A DNA stretch of 9,083 bases. Source: Carnobacterium_A sp036639135 (GTDB taxonomy: Bacteria; Bacillota; Bacilli; Lactobacillales; Carnobacteriaceae). Each line of letters opens with the position of its first letter. Positions within the stretch are counted from its first letter, which is position 1. The translations under genes were made by a program, and so were the position numbers. The notes under the pieces were generated by a model. It did not search any database and was not told where the DNA came from. It saw only the letters and a list, made by a program, of their open reading frames with translations. Below are positions 5,654 to 9,083 of the stretch, in pieces. The stretch spans positions 1-9,083 of the forward strand of contig JAVWJE010000079.1 of the NCBI GenBank assembly GCA_036639135.1, in the 5' to 3' direction.

Positions 5654-8179
5654 TTACACTTTCCCATGACAATTTTTATATTTTTTACCACTGCCACATG
5701 GACATGGATCATTACGTCCTACTTTTGTTCCATCAACGGTTACTGGCTTTTTTTTTGCTTCTTTCACAACTTCACCATCACCAGCTGAACGAGCTGTTAT
5801 CCCCTTAGCTACTTGTTCTCTTTGTAAATTTTGACGAATTTGAGACTTCATTAACAATCTAGTTACATCATAGTCGATAGCTGCAATCATTTCTTCAAAT
5901 AATCTAAATCCTTCTGTTTGGTATTCAACTAAAGGATTTGATTGCCCATAGGCTACTAAACCAATACCTTGACGTAATTGATCCATTGTATCAATGTGAT
6001 CTGTCCATTTGCTATCTACTACTCGTAAAATAACAACTTTTTCAAATTCTAGTACTTGCTCTGTTCCGTTTAATTGTTGTTCTTTTTCAGCATAAATTTC
6101 TTTGGCTGCATCTAATAAAGTTGTTTCAATTTCTGCTGCAGATTTATTTTCTAAATCTGTAACATTCAAATCATCTGGGTGAACAACTGCAGAATGAGCA
6201 AAATCTAAAATACTTTGAAGGCTCCATTCTTCTTTAGGTCCTTGCGTATGCAATTGAACCATACGATTAATGGCACGCCCCATCATTGGGACCGTTACTT
6301 TTTTCAATGATTCTTGTTCCATGATAACTTCTAATCTTTGTTTGTACATAATTTCGCGTTGCTCACGCATAACATCATCGTATTGTAACACGTTTTTACG
6401 CGTATCGTAGTTATTGCCTTCAACACGTTTTTGAGCTGACTCAACTTGACGAGAAATCATTTTACTTTGGATTACTGCATCTTCATCTTGTACTTTCAAA
6501 CGCTCAAGAACCGCTTGGATTTTTTCTGAACCAAATCGTCTCATCAAATCATCTTCTAAAGAAAGATAAAATTGTGTGACACCTGGATCTCCTTGACGTC
6601 CTGCACGTCCACGTAACTGGTTATCAATACGTCTTGACTCATGACGTTCAGTACCAATAACACAAAGACCACCCGCTTCAATAACTCCTGCACCTAGTTT
6701 AATGTCTGTTCCACGTCCAGCCATGTTTGTTGCAATCGTAATAGAACCTTTTTGTCCAGCATTTGTTATGATTTCAGCTTCTTTAAAGTGATTTTTTGCA
6801 TTTAATACTTCATGTTTAATTTTTGCTTGTCTTAATAACCCAGATAATAATTCTGATGTTTCAACAGCAACTGTTCCGACTAAAATAGGTTGACCTGTAG
6901 CATGTCGTTCTTTAATTTCTTCAACGACAGCTTCAAATTTACTAATTAAAGAAGGGTACAATAAGTCCGGACGATCATCACGAACTAAAGGTTTGTTCGT
7001 TGGAATAGACACAACACTAATATTGTATATTTCACGGAACTCTTCTTCTTCTGTTTTAGCAGTCCCGGTCATTCCAGCTAATTTTTTGTACATTCTAAAG
7101 AAGTTTTGGAATGTAATATTTGCCATTGTTTTTGATTCGTTTTGAATTGTTACGCCTTCTTTTGCTTCAATAGCTTGGTGCAAGCCATCTGAATAACGAC
7201 GCCCATCCATAATACGTCCAGTAAATTGATCAACAATTAGAACCTTATCGTCTTGTACAACGTAATCAATATCAAATAACATAATAAAATTAGCACGCAA
7301 AGCTTGGTCCAAATGGTGGGTCAACGCTTGGTTTTCCACATCATACAGGTTTTCTACACGGAAAGTTTTTTCCGCTTTTTCCATTCCTACTTCCGTAAGA
7401 ACAACTGTTTTTGATTGAACGTCGATTGTGTAGTCTTCTTCTTCTTTTAATCCTTTTACAAAAAAATCAGTCCGTGTATAAAGAGTTGTAGATTTTTCAG
7501 CTTGCCCAGAGATAATTAGTGGTGTTCTAGCTTCATCAATTAAAATGGAATCCACTTCATCGACAATCGCATAGTTTAACGGTCTCTGTACCATTTGTTC
7601 TTTATAAACAACCATATTGTCTCTTAAATAATCAAAACCCATTTCATTATTGGTACTGTACATAACATCAGCTAAATAAGCTTCACGTTTTTCTTCAGCT
7701 GATTTTGAATTTAAGTTTAGTCCAACAGTTAGCCCTAACCATTGATACAATTCTCCCATTTCAACAGCATCTCGGCTAGCCAAGTACTCATTGACTGTTA
7801 CAACATGAACCCCTTCACCTGTTAACGCATTTAAATAAACAGGCATTGTAGCGGTTAATGTTTTACCTTCACCTGTCTTCATTTCAGGTATATTTCCACG
7901 GTGCAATGTCACACCACCCATTAATTGAACACGATAAGGGTACAATCCAAGTACACGTTTTGCTGCTTCGCGAACAACTGCAAAAGCTTCTGGTAATAAG
8001 TCATCTAATGTTTTGCCTTCTTTATATCTTTGTTGAAGTTCTGGTGTTTTTTCTTTTAATTCTTCATCAGACAAGCTTGCCATCTGATCAGCAAATGTTT
8101 CAATCTGATCTGCTACTTTACCTAAGCTCTTAAGTTCTTTTTTATCATTTTCAATTAAGTTACGCAAAAAATTTGCCAT
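5654..8179 (-). CDS. secA: Preprotein translocase ATPase SecA
   Basis: SecA is the motor that pushes unfolded preproteins through SecYEG by ATP hydrolysis at the membrane. The 841-residue protein is full length for the main Firmicute SecA1. Domains in order: an N-terminal SecY-contacting helix (ANFLRNLIENDKKELK); nucleotide-binding fold 1 with Walker A MKTGEGKT (100-107) and Walker B VDEVDS (206-211); the preprotein cross-linking domain (about 228-370); LAGMTGTAKTEEEEF (367-381); fold 2 with TNMAGRGTDIKLG (484-496) and the arginine-finger motif QLRGRAGRQGDPG (521-533); helical scaffold and wing domains; and a C-terminal zinc and SecB-type tail with Cys826, Cys828, Cys837 and His838. GAGGAG lies eight bases before the ATG. 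It is the general export route and so would also carry the hydrolase encoded in this window. No truncation or unusual residue was noticed. A promoter region lies in the 343 bases upstream. Confidence 0.99.
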   Translation of the reverse strand: MANFLRNLIENDKKELKSLGKVADQIETFADQMASLSDEELKEKTPELQQRYKEGKTLDDLLPEAFAVVREAAKRVLGLYPYRVQLMGGVTLHRGNIPEMKTGEGKTLTATMPVYLNALTGEGVHVVTVNEYLASRDAVEMGELYQWLGLTVGLNLNSKSAEEKREAYLADVMYSTNNEMGFDYLRDNMVVYKEQMVQRPLNYAIVDEVDSILIDEARTPLIISGQAEKSTTLYTRTDFFVKGLKEEEDYTIDVQSKTVVLTEVGMEKAEKTFRVENLYDVENQALTHHLDQALRANFIMLFDIDYVVQDDKVLIVDQFTGRIMDGRRYSDGLHQAIEAKEGVTIQNESKTMANITFQNFFRMYKKLAGMTGTAKTEEEEFREIYNISVVSIPTNKPLVRDDRPDLLYPSLISKFEAVVEEIKERHATGQPILVGTVAVETSELLSGLLRQAKIKHEVLNAKNHFKEAEIITNAGQKGSITIATNMAGRGTDIKLGAGVIEAGGLCVIGTERHESRRIDNQLRGRAGRQGDPGVTQFYLSLEDDLMRRFGSEKIQAVLERLKVQDEDAVIQSKMISRQVESAQKRVEGNNYDTRKNVLQYDDVMREQREIMYKQRLEVIMEQESLKKVTVPMMGRAINRMVQLHTQGPKEEWSLQSILDFAHSAVVHPDDLNVTDLENKSAAEIETTLLDAAKEIYAEKEQQLNGTEQVLEFEKVVILRVVDSKWTDHIDTMDQLRQGIGLVAYGQSNPLVEYQTEGFRLFEEMIAAIDYDVTRLLMKSQIRQNLQREQVAKGITARSAGDGEVVKEAKKKPVTVDGTKVGRNDPCPCGSGKKYKNCHGKV

Positions 8180-8258
8180 TTACTTTTCTCCTCTTTTAGT
8201 ACTGTTTTCTAGTTTCTACTTTGGTTTTTATTTTTTAATTTTTTCTATTCTCTTTAAT

Positions 8259-8280
8259 AGGTTTAAACTAGGTTTAAACT
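8259..8280. repeat. Two perfect tandem copies of AGGTTTAAACT
   Basis: The 11-base unit AGGTTTAAACT occurs twice head to tail, each copy containing the 8-base palindrome GTTTAAAC. Their spacing of 11 bases is about one helical turn, so both would face the same side of the DNA. They lie about 80-100 bases before the secA start, just downstream of a TTGACA hexamer. A looser relative (TTTAAACTTTCTATA) occurs near 8406-8420. A regulator site is possible but no known consensus was recognised. Confidence 0.7.
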
Positions 8281-8320
8281 TTTATAGTAGCTTTTGTCAA
8301 CATCCTTGTTAATTCTATCA
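8272..8320 (-). promoter_or_regulatory. Candidate secA promoter region
   Basis: Two overlapping possibilities are visible on the minus strand. One is an extended -10, TGATAGAAT (8320-8312), with a weak -35. The other is a perfect -35 TTGACA (8300-8295), with only poor -10 matches (TTTAAA or TTAAAC) lying within the tandem AGGTTTAAACT repeat. Either would give a leader of roughly 90-125 bases. The remaining part of this gap, 8321-8440 and 8180-8258, shows no gene or clear structure. Confidence 0.4.
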
Positions 8321-8445
8321 TTACTTATTCACAAATGAAACCTTTTTATATTCAAAACGCATCTCTCATCGGGACTTATCTTACAAATAAAAAAATTAAG
8401 GCCTATTTAAACTTTCTATATGTATTTATTTATTTTTAAGCTAAG

Positions 8446-8495
8446 TAAAAATAAATCTTGCAAGAAACTTAAAAAAGTTTCTTGCAAGATTTATT
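8446..8495 (-). terminator. Rho-independent terminator of hpf
   Basis: A perfect 21-base inverted repeat (8450-8470 with 8475-8495), with core TCTTGCAAGAAACTT and a four-base A/T loop, lies 27 bases after the hpf stop codon. On the minus strand it is followed by a T-rich tail. It insulates hpf from secA. Confidence 0.9.
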
Positions 8496-8522
8496 GAATA
8501 ATAACAAATTTGATTCCAATTT

Positions 8523-9065
8523 TTAATCTGTTTCGATTAAACCATATTTTCCATCTTTACGAGTATAAACAATGCTTGTTCCATTTGTTTCAGCATCTTC
8601 GAAAATAAAGAAGTTATGACCTAACATGTTCATTTGTAAAACAGCTTCTTCACTGTCCATTGGTTTCAGTGACAGACGTTTTGTTCTAACAATTTCAATG
8701 TCATTTTCATCTTCTCCATCATATAACTCTTCAGTTGGGACTTGCATAGCAAAACCTTTTTCACGTGATTTACGATTAATTTTAGTTTTGTATTTACGCA
8801 TTTGTCTTTCTAGTTTATCAACGACTAGATCTACACTTCCATATAAATCAGGTGAGGTTTCTTCCGCACGTAATACGAGATAAGGAAGCGGAATTGTTAC
8901 CTCCACTTTCGCAGTTTTATCTGAATACGTTTTCAGGTTAACATGTGCTGTAGACTCAGGTACATCCGTAAAGTAACGTTCAATTTTGCTTACTTTTTTC
9001 TCAACATAACTACGAATTGCTGCTGTTACCTCAATATTTTCGCCACGGACATTATATTTAAACAT
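8523..9065 (-). CDS. hpf: Long-form ribosome hibernation promoting factor
   Basis: This protein binds the 30S decoding region and pairs 70S ribosomes into inactive 100S dimers in stationary phase or stress. The 180-residue length is that of the long form. The N-terminal ribosome-binding domain covers about residues 1-100 (FKYNVRGENIEVT, VEKKVSKIERYF, and a basic RQMRKYKTKINRKSREK helix end). An acidic linker follows (EELYDGEDENDIE), then the C-terminal dimerisation domain at about 122-180 (IVRTKRLSLKPMDSEEAVLQMNMLGHNFFIF, ending RKDGKYGLIETD). The start is the ATG at 9065, seven bases after GGGGAG. A GTG at 9071 is in frame but sits on top of the ribosome binding site. It is the first gene in the window; its promoter lies beyond the right edge. 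In related bacteria hpf directly precedes secA, as here, although a strong terminator separates them. Confidence 0.98.
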   Translation of the reverse strand: MFKYNVRGENIEVTAAIRSYVEKKVSKIERYFTDVPESTAHVNLKTYSDKTAKVEVTIPLPYLVLRAEETSPDLYGSVDLVVDKLERQMRKYKTKINRKSREKGFAMQVPTEELYDGEDENDIEIVRTKRLSLKPMDSEEAVLQMNMLGHNFFIFEDAETNGTSIVYTRKDGKYGLIETD

Positions 9066-9083
9066 AAACACTCTCCCCTTTCA

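Noticed and set aside
7858..8133. Plus-strand open frames opposite secA, ftsX, the hydrolase and hpf
   Set aside because: They lie wholly within well-identified minus-strand genes, lack ribosome binding sites and encode no recognisable domain.
9066..9071. GTG start for hpf at 9071
   Set aside because: It directly abuts the GGGGAG ribosome binding site; the ATG at 9065 has correct spacing and gives the family N-terminus MFKYNVRGENIEVT.

Overview
The window looks like ordinary chromosomal core sequence from a low-GC Firmicute, most likely a member of the Lactobacillales. A Carnobacterium-like organism is my guess, from the AT-rich codons, the strong AGGAGG-type ribosome binding sites and the gene order hpf-secA-prfB-ftsE-ftsX. 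I cannot name the species from sequence alone. Every gene lies on the minus strand, so transcription runs from high to low coordinates. I see no mobile element, tRNA, rRNA or CRISPR array.

In transcription order: (1) hpf, a long-form ribosome hibernation factor (9065-8523), ends at a strong terminator. (2) A 343-base promoter region follows, with a tandem palindrome. (3) secA (8179-5654) is the preprotein translocase motor. A hairpin lies between it and (4) prfB (5570-4460), peptide chain release factor 2, which is read only through a programmed +1 frameshift at an in-frame TGA. prfB ends at a clear terminator. (5) A 403-base regulatory gap holds a consensus extended -10 promoter and, just upstream of it, a candidate WalR/VicR-type site. 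(6) ftsE (4053-3367) and ftsX (3377-2490) overlap by 11 bases. (7) 40 bases later comes a secreted hydrolase (2449-1253) with a PcsB-type coiled coil and an NlpC/P60 peptidase domain, followed by a terminator. (8) A multi-pass membrane protein starts at 956 and runs off the left edge. It resembles the membrane half of the division protein MinJ and is cut exactly where a PDZ domain would begin.

The left half therefore reads as a cell-wall and division module. FtsEX is an ATP-driven transmembrane device that switches on a peptidoglycan hydrolase outside the cell, and the adjacent coiled-coil hydrolase is the obvious candidate for the one it controls. A possible WalR site would place the unit under the essential wall-homeostasis two-component system. 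The MinJ-like neighbour fits the same theme. The right half is a translation and secretion block (hpf, secA, prfB).

I found no wholly new system. The points most worth a second look are the WalR-like site, the pairing of a PcsB coiled coil with an NlpC/P60 domain next to ftsEX, the non-canonical third active-site position of that hydrolase, and the tandem palindrome in the secA promoter region.
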